Shown here one piece after another: positions 55,394-64,000 of a stretch of 64,000 bases of DNA. The DNA is from Jannaschia sp. CCS1. GTDB lineage: Bacteria; Pseudomonadota; Alphaproteobacteria; Rhodobacterales; Rhodobacteraceae. A model generated the notes under the pieces. It saw nothing but the letters and a program-made list of their open reading frames with translations, searched no databases and had not been told where the DNA came from. The translations under genes and the position numbers were made by a program. The stretch covers positions 2,418,001 to 2,482,000 of the forward strand of contig NC_007802.1 in assembly GCF_000013565.1 (NCBI RefSeq), given 5' to 3'. How positions within the stretch are numbered: position 1 is the stretch's first letter; each line of letters opens with the position of its first letter.

Positions 55394-56206
55394 ATGATGG
55401 GTATGATGGATGGCAAGCGCGGACTGATCATGGGCCTCGCCAACGATAAGTCCATCGCCTGGGGCATCGCGAAAGCGGTCGCGGCCGAGGGCGCGGAGCT
55501 GGCCTTTTCATATCAGGGCGACGCCCTTCTCAAGCGCGTGGGGCCGTTGGCAAAGCAGGTGGGCTCTGACCTGGTCATCCCCTGCGATGTCGGGGATGAG
55601 GCCTCCCTCGATGCGCTGTTCGAGACGCTGGAGGCGGAATGGGGCAACATTGACTTCGTCGTCCACGCCATTGGATTCTCGGACAAAAATGAACTTCGCG
55701 GCCGCTATGTGGAGACCTCGCCCGCGAATTTTGAGATGACGATGAACATCTCCGTCTATTCCTTCACCGCCGTGTGCCAGCGGGCGGAAAAGATGATGAA
55801 CAATGGCGGCTCGCTCCTCACGCTGACCTATTACGGGTCCGAGAAGGTCATGCCCCATTACAACGTCATGGGCGTGGCCAAGGCAGCCCTTGAGGCGTCG
55901 GTGATGTATCTGGCCGAAGATCTGGGCCGCGACGGTATCCGGGTGAACGCGATCAGCGCGGGCACGATCAAGACGCTGGCCGCCAGCGGCATCGGCGATT
56001 TCCGCTACATCCTGAAGTGGAATGAGAACAACTCACCACTGCGGCGCACCGTCACCCAGGATGAGGTCGGCAAATCCGCGCTCTACCTGCTGTCCGATCT
56101 GGGCAGCGCCGTGACGGGAGAGGTGCACCATGTGGATGCGGGCTACCACGTCATCGGCATGAAAAACCCCGAGGCCCCGGATATGTCTTTGGAAAAGAAG
56201 GACTAA
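55394..56206 (+). CDS. fabI: Enoyl-ACP reductase (NADH)
   Basis: A 270-residue FabI. KRGLIMGLANDKSIAWGIAKA binds NADH; the catalytic pair is in YNVMGVAKAALEA (Tyr-x6-Lys), and NAISAGTIKTLAASGI marks the substrate loop that is the triclosan/diazaborine target. Starts at 55394, 55397, 55403 and 55406 (MMGMMDGKRG) are possible; GGGA just upstream favours 55394. It reduces trans-2-enoyl-ACP. Three bp separate it from gpt. Confidence 0.95.
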   Translation: MMGMMDGKRGLIMGLANDKSIAWGIAKAVAAEGAELAFSYQGDALLKRVGPLAKQVGSDLVIPCDVGDEASLDALFETLEAEWGNIDFVVHAIGFSDKNELRGRYVETSPANFEMTMNISVYSFTAVCQRAEKMMNNGGSLLTLTYYGSEKVMPHYNVMGVAKAALEASVMYLAEDLGRDGIRVNAISAGTIKTLAASGIGDFRYILKWNENNSPLRRTVTQDEVGKSALYLLSDLGSAVTGEVHHVDAGYHVIGMKNPEAPDMSLEKKD

Positions 56207-56209
56207 GCC

Positions 56210-56728
56210 ATGACCACGCAACTCCCCCACGAAAAAGGCTTTCATATCTCCTGGGATCAGATCCACCGTGACAGCCGCGCCTTGGCGTGGCGGCTGGACA
56301 ATCACGGGCCCGATGATGGCGCGTGGAAGGCCGTTGTGGCGATCACCCGGGGCGGCATGGCGCCCGCGATGATCGTTGCGCGCGAATTGGACATTCGCAC
56401 CGTCGATACGATTTCCGTGGTGTCCTACCATTCCGGCGGCGGCAAGGCCGATGAACGGCGCGAAGCGAAGGTGCTCAAGGGCCCCGATGCGGATCTGATG
56501 GGCGATGGAGAGGGAGTTTTGATCATCGACGATCTGGTGGATTCGGGCAAAACACTGGAGCTTGTCCGCACCCTCTACCCCAAGGCGCATTTCGCCACCG
56601 TCTATGCCAAGCCCGAGGGCGAACCGATGGTCGACACCTTCATCACCGGCGTCAGCCAAGACACCTGGATTTTCTTCCCCTGGGACATGGCGCTGCAATA
56701 TGTCGACCCGTATCGCGGCAAGGATTGA
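56210..56728 (+). CDS. gpt: Xanthine-guanine phosphoribosyltransferase
   Basis: A 172-residue type I PRTase. [17 protein letters not shown] at the N-terminus and the PRPP loop [18 protein letters not shown] (about 103-120) are diagnostic, and [18 protein letters not shown] resembles the purine-binding loop of Gpt. It salvages guanine and xanthine. It is read from the fabI transcript (3-bp gap). Confidence 0.94.
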
Positions 56729-56835
56729 CCGCGGCGCGACCACAACACTGACCCAAATCCCGTATGCGGAACATCGCTGACCCGTGCGGTTGCGATATCA
56801 AATGGCAATTGCAGCGACGCGGGCAATGCCACGCC

Positions 56836-57814
56836 TCAGCCCTGTCGGCTCCGTGCACGCGGCGCGATCTGCCTGAGGGCGATCACCAGCAGCAGAATAC
56901 AGCCCCACGGGGCGAGCGACAGATACGCATCCAGCCGCAGCAGGTTGAACCCGCTGGACAGGGTTTGCAGGAGGGTCAGCGCCAGAAGCAGGCCCGAGAT
57001 CCTGCCAAAGCCGCCATAGGGATCGATCCCGGCCAGGATCGCCGCCAGAACGGTGACCAACAGGTAGAGTTCGGCGAAATTGGCCGCGGCTGAATTGAAC
57101 CCCGCCATCATCAAGATGGAGGCCAGCCAGCACAGAACCGACGACATCACGTAGACCTGATCAGCACAGCCGACGTATTCGCGCCTGAAAACCATGCGGC
57201 GTTGAGGTTTGAGCCCACAATGCGAATGCGGATGCCCAAGGGCATCTGCCCCAGAAGGAAGGACACCGCGCCAGCGGCGGCCAGAAAGATGAACAGCGAC
57301 AGGGGCTTGTGGAAGATCGGTCCGTTCGAGATGAACAGGACCGGGTCCCGCAGGCCCGACAGCGTGCCGCCATTGGTCGGATACGGGTTCACGCCATTGA
57401 TCAATGTCATGGGTTCCAGCGTGGCGAGGATCGGATGCACGCCGACAATGGCCACGAGACGTCCGTTGATCACGCCAATGGCGACGCACAGCGCAAGGCC
57501 CGCCGCAAAGACCAACGCGATCCACGCAATCTGCTCTGCGCCCGTGACATCCGGCCAGATCAGACCGTTCAGAAGCCATACCATCAACAGCGTGGAGGCA
57601 TTCGCCGTGGCGATGATGGCAAGGTTCAGCCCGCCCGATATCAGCACGACGACCACGCCTGCGGCCAGGACCGTCGTGACAGCGTAGGGTTCCAGCAGAT
57701 CCGTCGCATTGGAGGCCGAGTAGAAATACGGCGACAGGGCGGAGAACAGCGCCACCAAAAAGATGCTGATCACCAGAAGACCCCTTCCGTGATGCCAAGC
57801 CATCCAGGCACAAA
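56836..57814 (-). pseudogene. Sugar ABC transporter permease (RbsC/CUT2 type), frameshifted
   Basis: A CUT2-class permease. VVVVLISGGLNLAIIATANAS and GVINGRLVAIVGVHPILATLEPM match the GGIDLSV/NG..V....PFIVTLGTM segments. The reading frame breaks at about 57150-57170 (it ends ...SAVLIRST-stop), while the remaining part (VYVMSSVLCWLASI to IALRQIAPRARSRQG) continues in another frame. It is fused without a stop to the ATPase remnant upstream, so the intergenic start is also gone. Probably non-functional. Confidence 0.85.
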
Positions 57815-58917
57815 TCGCATCTGTCATTGCCTCCCGCGTGATCTCAAGGGGGCGGTATTCCGCCCGTCTCTGTCCATCGGCCGTGTGAAAAATTCGGTTG
57901 GCGTTGAAATACAGCTCATTCAGCTCGTCAGAGATCATAATCACCGGCACCTTTTGGCGGGCGCGGTCTTGGGCGATCTCGTAGATTGACCTCTCGTTCT
58001 TGACGTCGACGCCGATGGTCGGGCTGTCGAGGATCAGGATCCGGGGATTGGTGGCCAGCCATTTGCCCAGGACGACGCACTGCTGATTACCGCCCGACAG
58101 GGTCATCCCGTCAAACGCACCCGCGCGCGACAGATCCCGCACTTCCAGAACGCTCGCTCCGCCGCCGGTGTCGGATGTCAGGAATTCCGCCTCAATCCGC
58201 TCTCCCATCATGTGTTGGGTCAGCAGGTCTTCGGTCATATCCGCCGCCGGCATCGTGGAGATCTTCTTTCCATCCCGGATGACGGTGACGCGGTCAGCCA
58301 TCTCAAGCACCTCATCAAGGCGGTGGCTGACAAATACGATGGACACGCCCTGATCTTTCAGGCGGCGGACCACGCGGAACAGGTGCTCGACCTCCTGCCG
58401 GATGAGGGAGGCGCCCGGCTCGTCCATGAAAACCAACCGCGCGTCTTTGGCGAGGCTGCGGCAGATCGCGACCAGCTGGCGTTGGCCGACCGACAGGGAC
58501 CCAAACCGGGCCTCCAGCGGCAATCGCGCATCGACACGGTCATGGGCCGCCTGAGCCGTCGTCCGCATCTGCGCCCTGCTGATCCGCGAAAAGGGATTTC
58601 GGTCGCGGAAATACCGGCGCGATATTCTCGTACACACTCAAATTCGGAACCGGGGACAGATCCTGAAAGATCACTTCGATCCCCAGTGAACGGCTGAGGT
58701 TTGGGTCAAGTTTCCTCAGTTTTTCACCATCCAGATGGATCTCGCCCCCGCCGTCGAGGCCATGGACGCCCGGGATGATCTTGATCAGGGGCGGTTTCCC
58801 GCTGCCATTTTCGCCGATGAGGCAAAGACCCTCGCGCGCCTGCACGTCCCCGTCCACATGGTCCAACGCGACGGTGCCGCCAAAGCGTTTGGTGACGGAT
58901 CGAAGGTCCAGCAACAT
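57815..58917 (-). pseudogene. Sugar ABC transporter ATPase (RbsA/CUT2 type), degenerate
   Basis: The remnant of a double-domain CUT2 ATPase, about 367 codons instead of about 500. The first Walker A reads GENGSGKPPL instead of GENGAGKST, losing the Ser/Thr that binds Mg-ATP. A frameshift lies near 58600-58625, after LSVYENIA. The second domain jumps from VRDLSRAGAF to DGMTLSGGNQQ, deleting its Walker A. The C-terminal end runs straight into the permease. Not able to work as it stands. Confidence 0.88.
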
Positions 58918-59010
58918 GGTCTTGGTATCTCGTTCATAAATCGGGAAAGACATATGGCGGGCAAGCTGGCGCCTTGGTCCGGTCTGCCCGCCGGAGGTGA
59001 CGTTTGGCAC

Positions 59011-59386
59011 TCAGATGATCTCGGCCCACATGTCGATGCTATCGGGGTTCAGGTCGATCTGCGCGTTCGCACGCCGCGACCTGAGGTCCCAAACCACGTC
59101 CACCGGCCCCAGACCGGGGAGGGTCATGCCGTCCGTCACTTCACCGCCCTCGGCCAGAACTTTGCCAAGCGATACCATCCCATAGCCCGCATCCTGCGGG
59201 TTCCACAGAAAGCCACCCGTGATGACGCCCGCATTCATCAGCGCCTGTCCCTGGCTGGGAATGAACGGCCCGACGACGATGACCTCTCCGATCAACTCCT
59301 GCTCCTGCAAGGCACGCTCCGATTGGGCCTGCGGCCCCCACCGCAAGACTGTTTTTCAGCAGAGTTCGATGTGTTTGTCTGGACAT
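59011..59386 (-). pseudogene. Sugar ABC transporter substrate-binding protein, internal deletion
   Basis: A start with a good ribosome site (AGGAG before ATG 59386) and the first residues MSRQTHRTLLKNS of a signal peptide remain. These are followed, in a different frame, by the C-terminal about 105 residues (GEVIVVGPFIPSQGQALMNAG, GGFLWNPQDAGYGMVSLGKVLAEG) of a periplasmic sugar-binding protein. About 230 residues between them are missing. First gene of the decayed transporter operon. Confidence 0.85.
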
Positions 59387-60063
59387 GGTTCTCTCCTCCA
59401 GGTGAATAGATCTTTGATGTGCGCTCCGGGCGCATCAGCAGGGCTGCGCGCCTATTTCAGTCCTTGTTCGCAAGGCCCGTGCCCCCCCTTGCTGCGCCCT
59501 TTTTTCCACATGTGGCAACGCTGTTGTCTTATGGGGAAGAAAGCCCAGAATGACGTCTTATACAGCCCGATGACGTCGGCGGCGTCGGCATCTTGCAAGA
59601 CGCGACGATGGACCGGGGGGCAGACCGGTCTCTTCGGATCGAACGGGGGCTTTGATTTGCGCGCATGATCCACGCGGGCAACAGCATGCGAAAGGCGGGG
59701 ATCGACCTCGATCAAAAAGCCGCTCGTCAATGCGTACCGGAGCAAACCTTCATCGCAACACCCGGAAGATCCGAGCGCTGTCTGGACCTGTTGCACAGTT
59801 CAGGAAGGGCCTATCCCGTCGGAAGAAAAGCGCAAACAAGGCCGGTTATCGAACAGGATCAATCCACCGCCTCGAAAGTTGAATCCGGCCGCCGGGAATG
59901 ATCTGATCGACACTTCCGTGCTGGTAGGGTGTCCAACAGCCGTTTCGGTGACATCGGCAGCGCTGACGCAAAGATCTCGCTGCGGACGCGCATGGCGAGC
60001 GGGTAAGATACTCGCTACGGGTTCCAGGCAAACCGTCAAGTTCGCCCCGTCATCCGCCCTGCT
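59387..60063. other. Region without a recognisable gene
   Basis: About 680 bp. Short frames occur (for example 59452-59796 on the minus strand, 114 codons) but show no family resemblance, no ribosome site and mixed codon use. It may contain decayed remains of a regulator or further transporter genes. Confidence 0.5.
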
Positions 60064-60618
60064 TCAATCGCTCAAACTCGCCCGCTGCGCGCTCAGGTTT
60101 TCAATCGCAATCGCCAGATGCGTGTCCGCAATCGCGTCGTCCTCTGCCGCCACCCGCACCTTGTGGGCCTCCATCAGGACATCGGCATGGGTGTGGCCCG
60201 CCGGTGGCTCGAACCGGTAGGAGGCCAGCTCGATCAGCATCCCCAAGGGATCGCGGAAGTAGATCGAATTCATGAAGCCCCGGTCTTTTTCGCCCGAATG
60301 CGAGATGCCGCGCGCGTCGAGGCGCTCCACCAGTTGGGAATACATCGACTGGCTGACGGAGAAGGCCACGTGGTGAAGCTGACCCACGGCCTGCTCGGCA
60401 GGGTCCTCGGGGACGGCGCGCGCCTCGTTGGTGAAGATCGTGATCAGCCGCCCGTCACCGGGATCGAAGTAGAGGTGCCCCTGGTCGGGATCATCGAGGT
60501 TGGGTTGCTCGAAGATGAACGGCATCCCCAAAACACCCTCCCAGAAATCAATCGACGTCTGACGGTCCGCGCCCATCATCGTGATGTGATGCAGCCCTTG
60601 GGATTGTAGTTTGTGCAT
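60064..60618 (-). CDS. VOC family protein (glyoxalase/dioxygenase superfamily)
   Basis: A 184-residue vicinal-oxygen-chelate protein. The first module is GLHHITMMGADRQTSIDFWEGVLGMPF and the second QLHHVAFSVSQSMYSQLVERLDARGI. Candidate metal ligands are the histidines of LHHIT and LHHVAF and the glutamate in GMLIELASYRFE. The layout resembles ring-cleaving dioxygenases of the PcpA/LinE type or glyoxalases; the substrate is unknown. Confidence 0.85.
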   Translation of the reverse strand: MHKLQSQGLHHITMMGADRQTSIDFWEGVLGMPFIFEQPNLDDPDQGHLYFDPGDGRLITIFTNEARAVPEDPAEQAVGQLHHVAFSVSQSMYSQLVERLDARGISHSGEKDRGFMNSIYFRDPLGMLIELASYRFEPPAGHTHADVLMEAHKVRVAAEDDAIADTHLAIAIENLSAQRASLSD

Positions 60619-60709
60619 GTCGCCTCCTTTGTCCCGGCGCGTGCCCGCAGCGCACTGCGCACACGCCCGTTAACACTTGTTTCGTTATATTTCAGTCTCT
60701 TGACGCCTT

Positions 60710-60723
60710 GCTCAAGTTTGAGC
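60710..60723. promoter_or_regulatory. Inverted repeat GCTCAA-GT-TTGAGC before the VOC gene
   Basis: A perfect 6-bp arm palindrome 92 bp upstream of the VOC start and 8 bp after the CorC/HlyC gene stop, beside an AT-rich tract (TTATATTT). Possible operator or weak terminator. Confidence 0.3.
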
Positions 60724-60731
60724 AGCCTGAA

Positions 60732-62060
60732 TCACAGCCGCCGGACCTTCAGCTTGGTCAGGCGGTTCTGCTCCCGCTCCGCGACCTCGAATCGGAAGCC
60801 GTGGAAAGCGAAGCATTGCCCGGGCAGCGGGATCGTCTGCGCCTCATGGATCACCAGACCTGCCACGGTATTGGCCTCCTCATCGGGCAGGGTCCAGTCG
60901 GTCGCGCGGTTGAGATCGCGGATCGTCATCGCCCCGTCGATGGTGAAATTCCCCGCCGGATCGGCCTTCAGAACGGGCGCGTCGGGCGTGTCGAATTCAT
61001 CGGTGATCTCACCCACGATCTCTTCCAGGATATCCTCCAGCGTGATCAACCCGCCCAACGCGCCATATTCATCTACCACCAGGGCAAAATGCGTGTGACG
61101 GCGCAGGAACTGGCGCATCTGGTCATCAAGTGTCGTGGTCTCGGGCACGAAATAGGGCTTCATCGCCACATCGGCGATGTCAAACCCGCTCAACCCCGGC
61201 GCATCGCTGCCACGGGTCAGCCGATCAATGGCGCGCAAGAGGTCCTTGGCGTGAACCACACCGACAATATTCTCGGAATCGTCGCGGAACACCGGCAGGC
61301 GCGTGTGGGGCGATTGCAGGGCCTGAGACAGGATTTCCTGCGGGTCGGCGTCCGCATCAATCATCTCGATGCCCGAGCGGTGCAGCATGATCTCTTCCAC
61401 CGTCCGCTCATGCAGGTCAAGCGCGCCCAGAAGGCGGTCGCGCTGTTCCTTCTCGACCGAGCCCTCTTCATGGCCGATGGACAGCGCGCCCATGATCTCT
61501 TCCTTCACGGACAACATGTTGTCCCCCGCCTCGATCCGGGTGCCAAAGAGCCGCAGCACGCCCCGCACGATGAAGCGCACAACCGCCACGACCGGTGCCA
61601 TGACGGAGACGATCAGACCGATGGGTCGGGCCACGCGCGCGGCAGAGGTCTCGGGGTTGTTGATCGCATAGGTCTTGGGCAGGACCTCGGCGAAGATCAG
61701 GATCAGCATCGTCATCACGAAGGTCGCAATCGCAATGCCCCCTTCGCCGAACAACGTCGTCAGAAGCGACGTGGCCAAAGCCGTGGCCAGAATGTTCACC
61801 AGATTGTTGCCCAGAAGGATTCCACCGATCAGGCGTTCATTATCCTCTTTCAGCTCCAGCGCCTTGCCCGCGCCTTTGGCTGGCCCCTCCTCCTTACCGG
61901 CGATGGAGCGCAATTTGCCACGGGAGGCCGCCGTCAGCGCCGTCTCGGAGCCCGAAAAGAAGCCCGAGAAGACCAGCAGGGCGAGGATGACACCGGCGAC
62001 GATCCAAGTGGTCGGCTCCTGAAAGGCGGCGGTGTTGAAGAAGGGGATATCGTTTTCCAT
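60732..62060 (-). CDS. CNNM/CorC/HlyC-type transporter with CBS pair
   Basis: A 442-residue protein. An N-terminal DUF21 (CNNM) transmembrane domain (about 18-200, with FSGSETALTAASRGKL) is followed by two CBS domains (about 215-340; RSGIEMIDADADPQEIL, VVDEYGALGGLITLEDILEEIVGEI) and a C-terminal CorC_HlyC/transporter-associated domain. Members are implicated in magnesium/cobalt homeostasis or hemolysis; the transported ion is not settled. It follows xerD on the same strand. Confidence 0.92.
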   Translation of the reverse strand: MENDIPFFNTAAFQEPTTWIVAGVILALLVFSGFFSGSETALTAASRGKLRSIAGKEEGPAKGAGKALELKEDNERLIGGILLGNNLVNILATALATSLLTTLFGEGGIAIATFVMTMLILIFAEVLPKTYAINNPETSAARVARPIGLIVSVMAPVVAVVRFIVRGVLRLFGTRIEAGDNMLSVKEEIMGALSIGHEEGSVEKEQRDRLLGALDLHERTVEEIMLHRSGIEMIDADADPQEILSQALQSPHTRLPVFRDDSENIVGVVHAKDLLRAIDRLTRGSDAPGLSGFDIADVAMKPYFVPETTTLDDQMRQFLRRHTHFALVVDEYGALGGLITLEDILEEIVGEITDEFDTPDAPVLKADPAGNFTIDGAMTIRDLNRATDWTLPDEEANTVAGLVIHEAQTIPLPGQCFAFHGFRFEVAEREQNRLTKLKVRRL

Positions 62061-62120
62061 AGGTTGGTTATGGGCGTGCGGGGCAGGCCGTTCAAGGGGT
62101 GCAGGCGGTCTCCGGGACGC

Positions 62121-63035
62121 TCACCGCGCCAGGGGATGATGGTCCAGGACCAACTGGCGCAGGCGTTCATCCAGGATGTGGGTATAGATCTCGGTCGTGG
62201 CGATATCGGCATGGCCCAGAAGCGTCTGGATCGCGCGCAGGTCCGCCCCGTTCTGCAACAGATGCGTGGCGAAGGCATGGCGCAGGGTGTGGGGCGTGAC
62301 GCGGGCGGGGTCGATGCCCGCGCTGGCGCTTAACTCCTTGATCAGGGTGAAGAACCGCACCCGCGTGAGGTGGCCGGATTTGCCGTGGGAGGGAAACGCA
62401 AACAGGCTGCGCGGCTCCTCCTGCGTTGCGTCAAGATGGTCCAGCCAGGCGGCCATGGCCGTGCGCGCGGGCGGCGACAGGGGGACCATCCGCTCCTTCC
62501 CGCCCTTGCCCAGGACCAGCAGCATGTTCGGATCGCCCCGCAGCGCCGTGATGGGCAGCGACACCAGTTCTGTCACGCGCAGGCCCGTGGCGTAGAGGAT
62601 CTGCATCAGGCAATGATTGCGCAAGCGGTCGGCATCATTGCGGCCATAGGTGGCGGAGGCCTCCAGCAGCGCGTCGACCTCCTCCAGCGACAGGGTGCCG
62701 GGCAGCTTGCGGGTGCGCGCGGGACCGGTGATTTGCAAGGTCGGGTTGTCCTCGCGCCACCCCTCCTCATGGGCGAAGCGGTAGAGTTGTTTGAGCGAGG
62801 ATAACCGGCGCGCCCGGGTGGCCGCGGCCAGCCCCTGGGCCTCAAGCCCGGCAATATAGGCCTCCAATGCGGCACGGTCGGCGCCGGCAAATCCGCCGGA
62901 TTTACGAACCGACATCATGGCGTCCTTCAGGTCGCGCCCATAGGCCAGAAGCGTGTTGCGCGCGGCCCCCTGCTCGGCAGCGGCGGCGTCCAGATAGAGG
63001 GCGATCCAATCCATGTCCTGGGCTGGCGCGCGCAT
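62121..63035 (-). CDS. xerD: Tyrosine recombinase XerD
   Basis: A 304-residue Xer recombinase. By the spacing of E. coli XerD, the catalytic residues are Arg153 (TGLRVTEL), Lys177 (GKGGKER), His249 and Arg252 (TPHTLRHAFATH), His275 (LGHADIATTEIYTH) and Tyr284. The SAM-like N-terminal domain (about 8-105) is intact. It acts with XerC at dif to resolve chromosome dimers. It is a core gene, not a mobile integrase, as shown by its housekeeping neighbours. Confidence 0.93.
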   Translation of the reverse strand: MRAPAQDMDWIALYLDAAAAEQGAARNTLLAYGRDLKDAMMSVRKSGGFAGADRAALEAYIAGLEAQGLAAATRARRLSSLKQLYRFAHEEGWREDNPTLQITGPARTRKLPGTLSLEEVDALLEASATYGRNDADRLRNHCLMQILYATGLRVTELVSLPITALRGDPNMLLVLGKGGKERMVPLSPPARTAMAAWLDHLDATQEEPRSLFAFPSHGKSGHLTRVRFFTLIKELSASAGIDPARVTPHTLRHAFATHLLQNGADLRAIQTLLGHADIATTEIYTHILDERLRQLVLDHHPLAR

Positions 63036-63038
63036 CCC

Positions 63039-64000
63039 CTAGCGCTCCAGCAGCAGCAATTGCAGCGCGGTGCGGCGGGCGACGTCCTCCAGCCCGACGG
63101 ACCGGAAGAGGACCAGCGCATCGGTCAGATCATTGGCGTCCCCGTCGCCCCGTGCCAGGACCTGCGCGGCGCGCAACAGAGCCTCCCCAAGGCGGGTGCT
63201 CTGGACATAGGGGGCATAGCGGTGGGCTGGCAGCGGGTCGGTGAAGGCCCCGGCGATGGCAAGGCGGATGGTGTCGCGCCCCGTGGCCTCCACCGGCAGG
63301 CCCCGGGCGATGGCGAAGGCGAAGGCCTCGTCCTCGTCCTGGGCGATGGCGGTCTGGGCGACTTCTTCGTAGATCGGGGACAGCAGGCCAACGCGCCGTG
63401 CAAGGATCCCGGCCTCGTCCACCAGGGGTGTGCGCAACAGACGGTCGGCGTAGATATCGGCGAAGGCCACTTGCAGCCCGGCCTCGCCCATCGCCTCCCA
63501 GGCCGGGACAAGTCGGCGGCTGGTTTCCACCGGATCGCCCGCCAGAAGTGCGGCATCAAACGCCTGAACGGCGGCGACCCGGTCCCAGACCGCGCCGGAG
63601 GCCGAGGGGGCCTGGGACGTATAGATCGCGAGCCATTGCTGCGGCGCAATCGCGCCCGACCGTGTCAACCGCTCCGCCGCGTCCAGTTGCGCGCGCCACC
63701 CGGCCAAGACGCTGAGGTCCGCGTGGACGAAGGCCAGCGGCAGGCCCGTGGCATCGGGACGTTCCGCCAGCGCCATCCGCATCTGGAATTCCAACGCCGT
63801 CAGGTTCGTGTCGGGCGGCAGGGGCGGCTCGTTCTCAAACAGCTCCGGGTCCAGAAAGCGGGCGATCAGATCGGCCTCCCCTTCGGTGATCTGGCCAAGC
63901 GCCTCCCCGGTATCAAGCAGCAAGACCGCCGCAGACCAATCGCCCCCGCGCGCCAGGCAGAAGATCTGCGCGGGCAGCGTGGGCGCGATATCGGGGTTGG
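63039..64000 (-). CDS. Conserved hypothetical protein (cut by window end)
   Basis: A frame open to the window end on its 5' side; the visible about 320 residues are helical and alanine- and leucine-rich (GRARGG-type region LPAQIFCLARGGDWSAAVLLL, then GEADLIARFLDPELF). They look like tetratricopeptide-like or solenoid repeats without a catalytic motif. It ends 4 bp before the xerD start, so the genes are co-transcribed. I do not recognise the family. Confidence 0.6.
   Translation of the reverse strand, partial: NPDIAPTLPAQIFCLARGGDWSAAVLLLDTGEALGQITEGEADLIARFLDPELFENEPPLPPDTNLTALEFQMRMALAERPDATGLPLAFVHADLSVLAGWRAQLDAAERLTRSGAIAPQQWLAIYTSQAPSASGAVWDRVAAVQAFDAALLAGDPVETSRRLVPAWEAMGEAGLQVAFADIYADRLLRTPLVDEAGILARRVGLLSPIYEEVAQTAIAQDEDEAFAFAIARGLPVEATGRDTIRLAIAGAFTDPLPAHRYAPYVQSTRLGEALLRAAQVLARGDGDANDLTDALVLFRSVGLEDVARRTALQLLLLER

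Noticed and set aside
60708-62333. A 541-codon frame antisense to the CorC/HlyC-type gene
   Set aside because: The opposite strand encodes a complete recognisable protein.
62121-63035. The tyrosine recombinase as a sign of an integrated element
   Set aside because: Length, full catalytic spacing and housekeeping neighbours identify the chromosomal XerD; no att-like repeats were seen.
1-64000. CRISPR arrays, insertion sequences and prophage
   Set aside because: No regularly spaced identical repeats, transposases or structural phage genes were found.

Overview
The window reads as a chromosomal segment of an alphaproteobacterium of the order Rhodobacterales (Roseobacter/Rhodobacter group). The basis is high GC content and a gene set typical of that group: the cell-cycle phosphotransferase ChpT next to a DUF3553 gene, LpxI in place of LpxH, a class II DAHP synthase, a B12-dependent ribonucleotide reductase NrdJ, olsBA ornithine-lipid genes, a two-domain cold-shock protein beside a DUF192 gene, and CtrA-type boxes. 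The genus cannot be fixed from the sequence alone. No plasmid, phage, IS or CRISPR signature was seen.

Layout. 1-2476: the end of a glutathione S-transferase gene, two small genes, and a membrane protein divergent from a TetR regulator with two operator-like palindromes between them. 2717-3865: rplM-rpsI with terminator and promoter. 3999-10842: mostly single metabolic genes (speH-type SAM decarboxylase, thioesterase, enoyl-CoA hydratase, M32 carboxypeptidase plus heme A synthase, TrmJ-like methyltransferase, ThiE). 10905-13540: olsB-olsA, DUF3553 and chpT around a CtrA box. 13617-19237: gamma-carbonic anhydrase, gmk-yicC, a PAS protein, class II DAHP synthase and a GlxA-type regulator. 19251-22854: glnE and ybaK.

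22844-36610 is the conserved envelope and translation cluster, all on the minus strand. Read in the direction of transcription it is pyrH, an SDR gene, frr, uppS, cdsA, dxr, rseP, bamA, skp, fabZ, lpxA, lpxI, lpxB. It links ribosome recycling, isoprenoid carrier, phospholipid, outer-membrane protein assembly and lipid A synthesis. lpxD is not in it. miaA diverges from pyrH. 37745-45875 holds an AraC regulator and a peptide-type ABC importer: Tat-exported binding protein, two permeases, a four-cysteine periplasmic protein and a fused double ATPase. 45984-48476 is modABC. 48567-48967 is a structured intergenic stretch and a DUF2188 gene. 48982-52692 is nrdJ, with a long upstream region carrying NrdR- and CtrA-like boxes, then tRNA-Pro(TGG).

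53426-56728: DUF192, the cold-shock protein, pdxH, fabI and gpt. 56836-59386 is a decayed sugar ABC transporter (frameshifts, internal deletions, mutated Walker A), followed by about 680 bp without a recognisable gene. 60064-64000: a VOC protein, a CorC/HlyC-type protein, xerD and a truncated conserved gene.

Most of the window is ordinary core chromosome and no wholly new system stands out. The points most worth checking are the nrdJ control region, the structured RNA-like stretch before modA, the recurring TTAACC palindromes, the decayed transporter, and the cysteine-containing periplasmic protein inside the ABC operon.
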